NCBI GenBank assembly: GCA_008933675.1
Contig: WBUO01000006.1
Location: 1-50,657, forward strand
DNA length: 50,657 nucleotides
Direction of reading: 5' to 3'
DNA from: Dechloromonas sp.
Lineage (GTDB): Bacteria; Pseudomonadota; Gammaproteobacteria; Burkholderiales; Rhodocyclaceae
Shown here: positions 44,136 to 50,657 of the stretch, one piece after another
Layout of the letters: every line of letters begins with the position of its first letter
Position numbering within the stretch: position 1 is the first letter of the stretch
Program-made: the position numbers and the translations under genes
Notes under the pieces: model-generated
Told to the model about the DNA's origin: nothing
The model's database searches: none
Seen by the model: the letters and a program-made list of their open reading frames with translations, nothing else

Positions 44136-44465
44136 TCAGAAGTCGGCAGCCGCCTGCCAGACGATGTTGGCGTCCGGCCCGCCGCGGGCACTGCGCTCGA
44201 GCATGTCGATGAACGGCCAGGCACGCTGACCGAGGGCAATCACCGGTTCCTTGTTTTCCCCATCGTCACCGCCCCCCTCGCTGGCGGGTGGCGCTTCGGC
44301 CCGCGCCACGGCCTGGCGCAGGGTACCTGCCGCCGCCGCCATCTCGTCGCGCGTAAACGTGCCGCGGGCCGTCGTTGCCTTGCCCAAAGCCTGCAGCAGG
44401 ACCCGCGCCACTTCGGCAAACATCATCAGTTCGCCGGTTTCACTGGATTTGAATGTGACAAGCAT
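44136..44465 (-). CDS. DUF1840 family protein
   Basis: Protein of 109 aa starting MLVTFKSSETGELMMFAEVARVLL, with the ending IALGQRAWPFIDMLERSARG typical of DUF1840. The middle is Gly/Glu/Ala-rich and acidic. The family is common in betaproteobacteria and its function is not known to me. Start 44465 is set by GGGGAG upstream; the long upstream extension of this frame is a shadow of the methyltransferase gene. Divergent from that gene with 82 bases between. Confidence 0.85.
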   Translation of the reverse strand: MLVTFKSSETGELMMFAEVARVLLQALGKATTARGTFTRDEMAAAAGTLRQAVARAEAPPASEGGGDDGENKEPVIALGQRAWPFIDMLERSARGGPDANIVWQAAADF

Positions 44466-44547
44466 CTCATCGCTCCCCTGTACTTTCGTCCGGTTGTCAT
44501 ACGCGCCGGGCTTCATGCAGAATGCAGAAAAGCGGAGAGAGACAACC

Positions 44548-45198
44548 ATGGATGACCATATTAACGCCGATCCCTTCGTCACCGGGAACGACGAGAACGA
44601 GCGCCTGGCGCTCGAGGAGTGCGCCAAGCGCCAGCGCGTCGACCATCGCGTCTCAGTCCTGATCCTGCCGGCCGGTCGCTGCACCCTCGCCGCCAAGTTC
44701 GCCCGCCTTGGCGCCAGCGTCACCGTCGGCGATGCGCCGTCGGCCCGACGCGAGGCCGAGGGGCGCATCCTGGCTTCCGGCTTGCGCGACGATATTGCCT
44801 TCACGCCCTTCGAACTCAACGATCTTCCCGCCGAGCCGCCGGGCGAGCCCTACGACATCATCATCCTGCGGCGAGGCCTGTGCAGCATGCCCTACACACA
44901 GGCACGCAGCATCGTCCGCCAGTTGCTTCTCAAGTTGAAGATCGGCGGCAAACTCTATATTTCCATCCTCGGCCTGCATTCCGAGCTCGGCGAAGGCTAC
45001 ACGGCCGGCGAACTGCCGATCGAGGAACGCTTTGCCACCCTGTCGCCGGCCCTCGCCAGCAAATACGGGATCGAACGACCGGTCTGCTTGTACACCGAGC
45101 GCAACCTGTTCATGCTGCTGCTCGAAGCCGGGGCCAGCGTACTGCGCACGCTGACCACCACCTACGGCAACGTCAAGGGCGTCGCCGTCCGCGTGTGA
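44548..45198 (+). CDS. SAM-methyltransferase-like protein
   Basis: Protein of 216 aa with a Rossmann-type layout. VSVLILPAGRCTLAAKFARLGASVTVGDAPSARR looks like a degenerate SAM-binding loop with an acidic residue at the end of strand 2; PYDIIILRRGLCSMPY and LLKLKIGGKLYISILG match strands 4 and 5 of class I methyltransferases. The usual G-x-G-x-G is not intact (LPAGRC), so activity is uncertain. GGAGAG lies before ATG 44548. Its TGA overlaps the ROK kinase GTG (GTGA). Confidence 0.7.
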   Translation: MDDHINADPFVTGNDENERLALEECAKRQRVDHRVSVLILPAGRCTLAAKFARLGASVTVGDAPSARREAEGRILASGLRDDIAFTPFELNDLPAEPPGEPYDIIILRRGLCSMPYTQARSIVRQLLLKLKIGGKLYISILGLHSELGEGYTAGELPIEERFATLSPALASKYGIERPVCLYTERNLFMLLLEAGASVLRTLTTTYGNVKGVAVRV

Positions 45199-46094
45199 GC
45201 CTTCGCCTCGGCGTCGATCTCGGCGGCACCAAGATCGAGATCATTGCCCTGGACGACGATGGCCGTCCCTTGCTGCGTCGTCGCGTCACCACGCCACAGG
45301 GCGACTATGGTGCAACGCTGGCGGCGATCGCCGCCCTGGTGAGCGGCGCCGAGCAAGAGCTGGGCAGCAAGGGCAGCGTCGGCATCGGCATTCCGGGAAG
45401 CGAGTCGCCGCTCAGCGGCCTGATCCGCAATGCCAACTCCACCTGCCTGATCGACCGACCGCTGCGCCACGATCTGCAGCAGTTGCTGCGGCGCGAGGTG
45501 CGGCTGGCCAATGACGCCAACTGCTTTGCGCTGTCCGAGGCCATCGATGGTGCCGGCCGGGATGCCGGAAGCGTCTTCGGCATCATCCTCGGCACCGGCG
45601 TCGGCGGCGGCATCGTCATCGATCGCCGGCTTCTGCTCGGCGCCAACGCCATTGCCGGCGAATGGGGGCACAATCCCCTGCCGCAGCCCGGCACCGGCGA
45701 CCGGCCGCCGCACCCCTGCTATTGCGGCCGGCAGGGCTGCATCGAAACCTACCTGTCGGGGCCCGCGCTGGCGGCGGATCATCTCGCCCACGGCGGCGAG
45801 ATGCTCGCGGTGCCAATCATTGCCGCCCGCGCCGATGCCGGCGATGCGGCCTGCGAGGCCACCCTGCAACGCTACGAGGAACGCCTGGGCCGTGCCGTGG
45901 CTGGCGTCATCAATCTGCTCGACCCGGAGGTCATCGTCCTCGGCGGCGGCCTTTCCAACCTGCAGCGCCTCTACCGTCATCTGCCGGAACGCTGTCGCCC
46001 TCACATCTTCTCGGACAGCCTGTGCACCCGCTTCCTGCCACCGCAACACGGGGATTCCTCCGGGGTCCGCGGCGCAGCATGGTTGTGGGATTGA
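45195..46094 (+). CDS. ROK-family sugar kinase
   Basis: Protein of 299 aa. The ATP phosphate loop DLGGTK is at 8-13; the catalytic Asp is in ANDANCFALSE; GTGVGGGIVID and the zinc motif GEWGHNP...CYCGRQGCIETY complete the ROK signature. Likely substrates are N-acetylglucosamine or fructose/glucose; sequence alone does not choose. Start GTG 45195 overlaps the preceding stop by four bases. A gap of 84 bases separates it from the MOSC gene. No sugar-uptake gene is adjacent. Confidence 0.9.
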   Translation: MSLRLGVDLGGTKIEIIALDDDGRPLLRRRVTTPQGDYGATLAAIAALVSGAEQELGSKGSVGIGIPGSESPLSGLIRNANSTCLIDRPLRHDLQQLLRREVRLANDANCFALSEAIDGAGRDAGSVFGIILGTGVGGGIVIDRRLLLGANAIAGEWGHNPLPQPGTGDRPPHPCYCGRQGCIETYLSGPALAADHLAHGGEMLAVPIIAARADAGDAACEATLQRYEERLGRAVAGVINLLDPEVIVLGGGLSNLQRLYRHLPERCRPHIFSDSLCTRFLPPQHGDSSGVRGAAWLWD

Positions 46095-46178
46095 ATCCGT
46101 CGCCGGGCGCAGATTTTCCTGTTCCGGCATCTGGCGACTTGCCTTGAGCCCCCGCCTTGATGGCACAATCGCCGCTCC

Positions 46179-46877
46179 ATGGCGCACATCTCCCTGTTCA
46201 TCGGCGGCATCCGGCCGCTACCCGAATCCGGACGACCGACCGGCATCTACAAGCGACCGGTCGTCGCCCCCCTGCATCTCGGCCCGCACGGCTTTGCCGG
46301 CGACGAGCAGGCCGACCGGCGCGTGCACGGTGGGCCGGACAAGGCGGTGCACCTCTACCCGGGCGCACACTATGCCGCGCTCGCCGCGCGTTTTCCGGAA
46401 GCGGCCGGACAACTGCTTCCCGGCAGCATGGGTGAAAACATCGCTTGTGCCGAACTGGTCGAAGGCGACGTCCGGCTCGGCGACGTCTGGCGCCTTGGCG
46501 AAGCTCGCCTGCAGGTCTGCCAGCCGCGCAACCCGTGCTGGAAGATCGACGAACGCTTCGCCTGCGAGGGCATGGCAGCCTTCATTGCCGAGCAGCGGCT
46601 GACCGGCTGGTACTGGCGGGTACTGACCGCGGGCCGGGTCAGCCCGGGCGACGAGCTGTTGCTCGAGCACTCTCCCGTCGAGAACCCGACCCTGGCCGAG
46701 GCCATGTCCCTGTGGCAGACCCATCGGCCGGAGCTCGCGGAACTCGAGCGACTGGCCGCGGTCAGTGCCATCGCCGACAACTGGCGGCAAAAAATCCTCC
46801 AACGCCTGACCTGGCTGCGTCGCGACGGCGACGCCCCGGCACCGACGGCGTTCCACGTGAAACCGGAGCAAGCTTGA
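46179..46877 (+). CDS. MOSC domain protein (YiiM-like)
   Basis: Protein of 232 aa. An N-terminal MOSC beta-barrel contains GGPDKAVHLYP, GSMGENIAC and the conserved Cys in QVCQPRNPCWKID, followed by a 3-alpha helical domain (LTWLRRD). YiiM in Escherichia coli binds molybdenum cofactor and reduces N-hydroxylated bases such as 6-hydroxylaminopurine. ATG 46179 fits family alignment. Its stop overlaps the TTG start of the MFS gene (TTGA). Confidence 0.88.
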   Translation: MAHISLFIGGIRPLPESGRPTGIYKRPVVAPLHLGPHGFAGDEQADRRVHGGPDKAVHLYPGAHYAALAARFPEAAGQLLPGSMGENIACAELVEGDVRLGDVWRLGEARLQVCQPRNPCWKIDERFACEGMAAFIAEQRLTGWYWRVLTAGRVSPGDELLLEHSPVENPTLAEAMSLWQTHRPELAELERLAAVSAIADNWRQKILQRLTWLRRDGDAPAPTAFHVKPEQA

Positions 46878-48091
46878 CCGCAATCGATCCGCGCAGCCTG
46901 ATGTTCAGGCTCTTCCTGCCATTTGCCGCCGGCTATTTCCTGTCCTACCTGTACCGTACGGTCAATGCCGTGCTCGGGCCGCTCATCGCCGGCCAGCTCA
47001 GCCTGCCGGACAATGCGCTCGGCCTGCTGACCAGTACCTACTTCCTGGCTTTCGGCGCCGCCCAGCTACCGCTCGGCATGCTGCTCGACCGCTTCGGCCC
47101 GCGCCGCGTCGAAGCTGCCCTGCTGGTCATCGCTGCCGCCGGTGCCACAGTTTTTGCCATGGCCGACTCGCTGTCCGGCCTGACCATCGGCCGTGCCCTC
47201 ATCGGCCTCGGCGTCGCTGCCTGCCTGATGGCTTCCTTCAAGGCCTTCAGCCAGTGGTTCCCGCCCGAGCGCCAGGCGTCCCTGACCGGCTGGATCATGG
47301 CCTCCGGCGGACTTGGCGCGCTGGCTGCTGCCAAGCCGCTGGAAGTGGCACTGGGCTTCACCGGCTGGCGGGAAATCGTTCTCGGCCTGGCTGCCGTCAC
47401 CCTCGCCGTCGCCGCCGCCCTGTGGTTCTTCGTTCCCGACAAGGCCAGCGACGGCAAGTCTGCCGGCTTCGCCGAACAGCTGGCCGGTGTGCGCAGCATC
47501 TTCGCCAGCCGCCACTTCTGGCGCTACGCGCCGGCCGGCTTCTGGTTCACCGGTGGTTTCATGGCGGTACAGGGTCTCTGGGCATCGCGCTGGATGAACG
47601 TCATGGAGAATCTGGACAGCGCCGCCGTCGCTGCCCGCCTGACCTGGATGGGCATGGCCATGCTCGGCGGCTTCCTGTTCATGGGCTTCTTCGCCACGGC
47701 GCTGGTACATCGCGGCATTTCGCTGGAAAAGGTCTACCGCTGGGCGATGATCGCCGCCTTTGCTGCCTTCGCCGTCATCGGCCTCTACCCCCAGTTTGCC
47801 GGCGACCTGCTGTGGCCGGTACTCGGCGCCTGCTTCTCGCTGTCCAACATCGCCTATTCCCTGGTCGCCAAGGCCTTCCCGAGCAATCTCTCGGGGCGTG
47901 CCAACACGGCGCTGAACCTGCTCGTCTTCGCCGGCGCCTTCGGCCTGCAGTGGGGCATCGGCGGCCTTGTCGATGCCTTGCAGGCGGCTGGCTGGGCGGT
48001 CGGCCCGGCCTACCGGACCGTCTTCCTCGGCCTGCTGGGCGGCCAACTGGTCGCCCTTGCCTGGCTGCTGCTCAGCGGCCGACGGCGCTAA
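46874..48091 (+). CDS. Major facilitator superfamily transporter
   Basis: Membrane protein of 405 aa with 12 hydrophobic segments. LDRFGPRRVEAAL is MFS motif A after TM2, and RALIGLGVAACLMASFKAF is typical of the fourth helix. The start is TTG 46874, with GGAG six bases upstream, overlapping the MOSC stop; ATG 46901 is an alternative. The sequence resembles the nitrate/oxalate-formate-like branch in style, but substrate is not assignable. It ends four bases into the convergent EF-hand-like gene. Confidence 0.87.
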   Translation: MTAIDPRSLMFRLFLPFAAGYFLSYLYRTVNAVLGPLIAGQLSLPDNALGLLTSTYFLAFGAAQLPLGMLLDRFGPRRVEAALLVIAAAGATVFAMADSLSGLTIGRALIGLGVAACLMASFKAFSQWFPPERQASLTGWIMASGGLGALAAAKPLEVALGFTGWREIVLGLAAVTLAVAAALWFFVPDKASDGKSAGFAEQLAGVRSIFASRHFWRYAPAGFWFTGGFMAVQGLWASRWMNVMENLDSAAVAARLTWMGMAMLGGFLFMGFFATALVHRGISLEKVYRWAMIAAFAAFAVIGLYPQFAGDLLWPVLGACFSLSNIAYSLVAKAFPSNLSGRANTALNLLVFAGAFGLQWGIGGLVDALQAAGWAVGPAYRTVFLGLLGGQLVALAWLLLSGRRR

Positions 48092-49077
48092 ACCCGATCC
48101 GGCTGAGCTGAACCCCGAGCATCCGGCAACACCGGCTCGCTAGCCAGGTCGACCTGCTGCATCAGGCCGACCTGACCGCTCTCCAGCAGATAGACGCCAG
48201 CCGCCCTGATCTGTCCGAGCAGTTCGTTGTCGGCATCCTTCAGCGAAAAGGGTGCGCTTACCGCCCCGGTATACAAGCCCCCCACGTCCATTCCGCTCAG
48301 GCTGCTCCACCGTTCGCCTGACCACATCGCCAGCTGGCCGAAGGCGGCGTCGGCTTCGTCAATCCAGCCATTGCCGTCATCGTCGAGCCGGGCCAGATCG
48401 GCAAAGCCGTCACCGCTCCGGACACCGAACAGTTCGCTGCCGTCGTCGGCCCGACCGTTGCCGTTACGGTCGAAGACCAGGAAGCAGCTGCCTTCTGCAA
48501 GGCCGGGCATCCACTCCGGTGCACCATCGGCATTCAGGTCGAAGGCAATGCGCTCGTCCGTCAGTTCGCAGGCCCTGCCGGCGAAGCTGAGGACCAGCGG
48601 GTCGCGCAGGCTTACCTGAGCCCCCTCCTCGCTGACCGTCTCGCGGCTGTACTCGCGCTGCATGGCAACGCTGAAGTCGAAGTCGATCTCCCGGCCGTCG
48701 CAGGTACGTACCCTGCCGCTGCCGCAGACCGTGGTGCTCTCCGCCTCACGGATCCGTTCGCTGATGCGTCGCCCCCAGACAAGTTCGCCGACCGGACGTC
48801 CGGGAGTTTCCGGCACCGTCGGCAACAGGTCGCCACCGGCAGGTTTTTCCCGGCAACAACGGCCATCCATTGCCGCCATGATTGCCTCGAGCAGCGATTC
48901 GAGCATCTTCTGCACACGCTGGCGCAGCGCCGTTGCCTGATCCGTCGTTGCCGTCTGCTCGGCAGCCAGGCTGGCGAAGACCCGCCGGAAGCCCATTTCC
49001 GTCTCGATCGTCTGGCTCCGGCTGCTGCTTGCCTCATGGGTGGACGACAGATTGACCTGCGATTCCTGGATTCTCAT
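48088..49077 (-). CDS. EF-hand-like calcium-binding protein, unknown function
   Basis: Protein of 329 aa. The N-terminal ~70 residues are Ser/Thr/Gln-rich and then helical; no signal peptide is visible. Three calcium-loop-like sequences occur: DLNADG (180-185), DRNGNGRADDGSE (203-215) and DDDGNGWIDEAD (232-243), which recall repeated EF-hand or dockerin-type loops. The motif set AFDLNADGAPEW ... VFDRNGNGRADDGSELFG recurs in proteobacterial proteins of unknown function, some near secretion systems. AGAGGAG lies just before ATG 49077. It may be exported by a type I system without a signal peptide, but no such system is here. Confidence 0.75.
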   Translation of the reverse strand: MRIQESQVNLSSTHEASSSRSQTIETEMGFRRVFASLAAEQTATTDQATALRQRVQKMLESLLEAIMAAMDGRCCREKPAGGDLLPTVPETPGRPVGELVWGRRISERIREAESTTVCGSGRVRTCDGREIDFDFSVAMQREYSRETVSEEGAQVSLRDPLVLSFAGRACELTDERIAFDLNADGAPEWMPGLAEGSCFLVFDRNGNGRADDGSELFGVRSGDGFADLARLDDDGNGWIDEADAAFGQLAMWSGERWSSLSGMDVGGLYTGAVSAPFSLKDADNELLGQIRAAGVYLLESGQVGLMQQVDLASEPVLPDARGSAQPDRV

Positions 49078-49137
49078 GATGCGCTCCTCTCGTGGTTCGG
49101 GAGCGAAACACTGCAAGCCCCGTGCCGGCCCGGGCGA

Positions 49138-50610
49138 TCAGAACTCCAGCGGATCGACCTCGAGATGCCAGCGTAGCCTGGCCGGCGACTTGAGCGCCTC
49201 GATGGCTTCCCGCCAATGGGGCAGGAATGCCTGCAAGGCCGGACGCGACATCGACTCGGCCAGCAACTGGCCGCGCTCCAGGCTGGCCAGACGGGCCATG
49301 CGCATGGGCACCGGATCGTAGAGCATGACCTGCTCGTGCGCGGCGACCAGCGGCAAGCTGGCAGCCGCCTTGAGAAAGGCGATGGCATCGGCCATCTGCG
49401 GCGCCTCGGCGCGCAGCACGGCCTGGAAGGCATAGGGCGGAAAGCCGGCCTGTTCGCGTTCCTTGAGCTGGCCGGCGGCAAAACCGGCATAGTCGTGGGC
49501 GGCCAGGGCGGCGAACAGGGGATGATCGGGATACTGCGTCTGGATCACCACCTCGCCCTGCAGCTCGGCCCGGCCGGCCCGGCCGGCCACCTGCATCAGC
49601 TGGGCGAACAGACGCTCCGGCGCACGCCAGTCGGCCGAATACAGCGCCGCATCGGCGCCCAGCACGCCAACCAGCGTCAGCCTGGGGAAATCATGGCCCT
49701 TGGCCAGCATCTGCGTACCGACCAGGATGTCGGCCTCGCCGCCATGAATGCGCTCCAGCATCGCCTCCCACTGCTTGCGGCTCTTCACCGAATCGCGGTC
49801 CACGCGCAGGATGCGTGCGTCCGGAAATTCGCCCTGCAGCCATTCCTCGACGCGTTGCGTACCACGGCCGTAGGGGTGGATATCCTGGTTGCCGCAGGTC
49901 GGGCAGGCTTTCGGCACACGCTGCTCGCAGCCGCAATGGTGACAGCGCAGCCGGCGGTCGGCCTGATGCAGCACCAGGTTGGCAGCGCAACGCTGGCAGC
50001 GCGATACCCAGCCGCAGGCCGGGCAGGCCAGCACCGGCGCATAGCCGCGACGGTTGAGAAAGACCAGACTCTGCTCGCCACGCGCCAGACGTTGCTGAAT
50101 ACCTTCCACCAGCTGCTTGCTGACGCCTTCCTGCAGCGGCAGACGGCGCGTGTCGAGAATACGGATCTGCGGCAGTCGCGCCTGCCGGTTGGCCCGTTCC
50201 CGCAATGTCAGCAGGCCGTAGCGCCCCCCGTGCGCATTGGCCCAGGTTTCCAGCGACGGCGTCGCCGAGCCGAGGACAATCGGCACCCCGGCCTGGCGGG
50301 CGCGTACCACCGCCACATCGCGTGCCGAATAACGCATCCCGTCTTGCTGCTTGAACGAGGCATCGTGTTCCTCGTCGACAACGATCAGGCCGAGTCGTGG
50401 CATCGGCGTGAAAATGGCCAGCCGGGTGCCGAGCACGATGTCGGCACTGCCGGCGAACGCGGCGCGCCAGTTGCGCTCGCGAGCCGCCTCGGCCAACTCG
50501 CTGTGCAGGGCAACGACCGTGCGCTGCGGAAAGCGGACGCGCACCCGCTCTTCGAGCTGCGGTGTCAGGTTGATTTCCGGCACCAGCAGCAAGGCCTGGC
50601 GACCCGCCGC
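49138..50610 (-). CDS. priA: Primosomal protein N' (PriA), 5' end missing
   Basis: Replication-restart helicase, C-terminal ~490 aa only. Starting from AAGRQALLLVPEINLTP, the frame has VDEEHDASFKQQDG (DEEH box), GSATPSLET, the zinc cluster CPACGWVSRCQRC / CHHCG / CPTCG, QMLAKGHDF and the late helicase motif QVAGRAGRAE. The N-terminal DNA-binding domain and Walker A lie beyond the window. Upstream of 50610 the minus strand no longer encodes PriA; instead the plus strand encodes the Walker A segment, indicating an inverted junction. The gene is therefore broken by the edge or by rearrangement. Confidence 0.93.
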   Translation of the reverse strand, partial: AAGRQALLLVPEINLTPQLEERVRVRFPQRTVVALHSELAEAARERNWRAAFAGSADIVLGTRLAIFTPMPRLGLIVVDEEHDASFKQQDGMRYSARDVAVVRARQAGVPIVLGSATPSLETWANAHGGRYGLLTLRERANRQARLPQIRILDTRRLPLQEGVSKQLVEGIQQRLARGEQSLVFLNRRGYAPVLACPACGWVSRCQRCAANLVLHQADRRLRCHHCGCEQRVPKACPTCGNQDIHPYGRGTQRVEEWLQGEFPDARILRVDRDSVKSRKQWEAMLERIHGGEADILVGTQMLAKGHDFPRLTLVGVLGADAALYSADWRAPERLFAQLMQVAGRAGRAELQGEVVIQTQYPDHPLFAALAAHDYAGFAAGQLKEREQAGFPPYAFQAVLRAEAPQMADAIAFLKAAASLPLVAAHEQVMLYDPVPMRMARLASLERGQLLAESMSRPALQAFLPHWREAIEALKSPARLRWHLEVDPLEF

Positions 50611-50657
50611 CCATCTGCTGCATGGCGTCACCGGCAGCGGCAAGACCGAGGTCTATC
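50608..50657 (+). other. priA: Inverted piece of priA (Walker A segment) at the window edge
   Basis: Reading the plus strand from 50615 gives LLHGVTGSGKTEVY, the PriA Walker A motif and its flanks. The rest of priA is on the minus strand. In intact priA this segment lies a few dozen residues before AAGRQALLLVPE on the same strand. Here it is fused head-to-head at about 50608-50614, where GCCGCC/GGCGGC microhomology is present. This is most simply a fold-back chimera or assembly end artefact; a true inversion is possible. Confidence 0.8.

Overview
The window is high-GC, densely packed bacterial chromosome, most likely from a betaproteobacterium of the Rhodocyclales (Azonexus/Dechloromonas-like). 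This rests on the gene complement: liu leucine catabolism, ThrH, PurU, RapZ, DUF1840, a gcw_chp/TorF-type porin fused to glnK-amtB, a PEP-CTERM protein behind a sigma-54 promoter, and an S-adenosylhomocysteine riboswitch ahead of metH. Start codons are often GTG or TTG and many genes overlap by 1 to 28 bases. There are no phage genes, no transposase and no CRISPR array.

Layout. 1-300: truncated copy of a long intergenic repeat. 335-8032: leucine/isovalerate catabolism (liuC, liuD, liuE) interleaved with small unknown genes, two tandem DUF1289 proteins, a metallo-beta-lactamase-fold hydrolase, a DJ-1/PfpI protein and a ribbon-helix-helix protein. 8036-12805: M20 amidohydrolase (minus strand), rapZ, then an overlapping chain NusG-II / Gx membrane protein / ubiX / LON-domain protein. 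12918-15620: CBS-domain protein, GIY-YIG protein, nucleoside deoxyribosyltransferase and SOS-controlled dinB. 15784-20446: PEP-CTERM gene with sigma-54 promoter and upstream palindrome, then a PhnD-like binding protein overlapping a hybrid histidine kinase. 20472-27275: tRNA-Gly(CCC), flavin reductase, mutY, a three-gene HD-GYP cluster and an ABC-F ATPase. 27412-30305: thrH, purU, isochorismatase-like hydrolase and a metallophosphoesterase. 30320-33311: porin-glnK-amtB operon with NtrC, FNR and sigma-54 sites. 33415-37352: ubiK, yifB, Bcr/CflA transporter, rhodanese and a lipoprotein. 37404-41212: SAH riboswitch and metH. 41230-41663: second copy of the long repeat, inverted. 41735-49077: murB, amidase, a CheZ-like protein, DUF1840, a methyltransferase-like protein, ROK kinase, MOSC protein, MFS transporter and an EF-hand-like protein. 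49138-50657: priA, cut by the window edge and ending in an inverted junction.

How the genes work together. The clearest regulatory units are four. (1) A nitrogen-control operon (porin, PII, AmtB) whose upstream region holds a near-consensus NtrC site, a perfect FNR-type box and a -24/-12 promoter within 82 bases. (2) A sigma-54-dependent PEP-CTERM gene. (3) metH behind a SAH riboswitch that overlaps an intrinsic terminator, linking SAH accumulation to methionine recycling. (4) dinB with a perfect LexA-type palindrome over its start codon.

No wholly new multi-gene defence or biosynthetic system is evident. The strongest candidates for new biology are the binding-protein/hybrid-kinase pair, the paired HD-GYP proteins (one with substituted active-site residues) around a secreted coiled-coil protein, and the stand-alone CheZ-like protein. 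The right edge of the window should be treated as suspect: the PriA Walker A motif is encoded there on the wrong strand.
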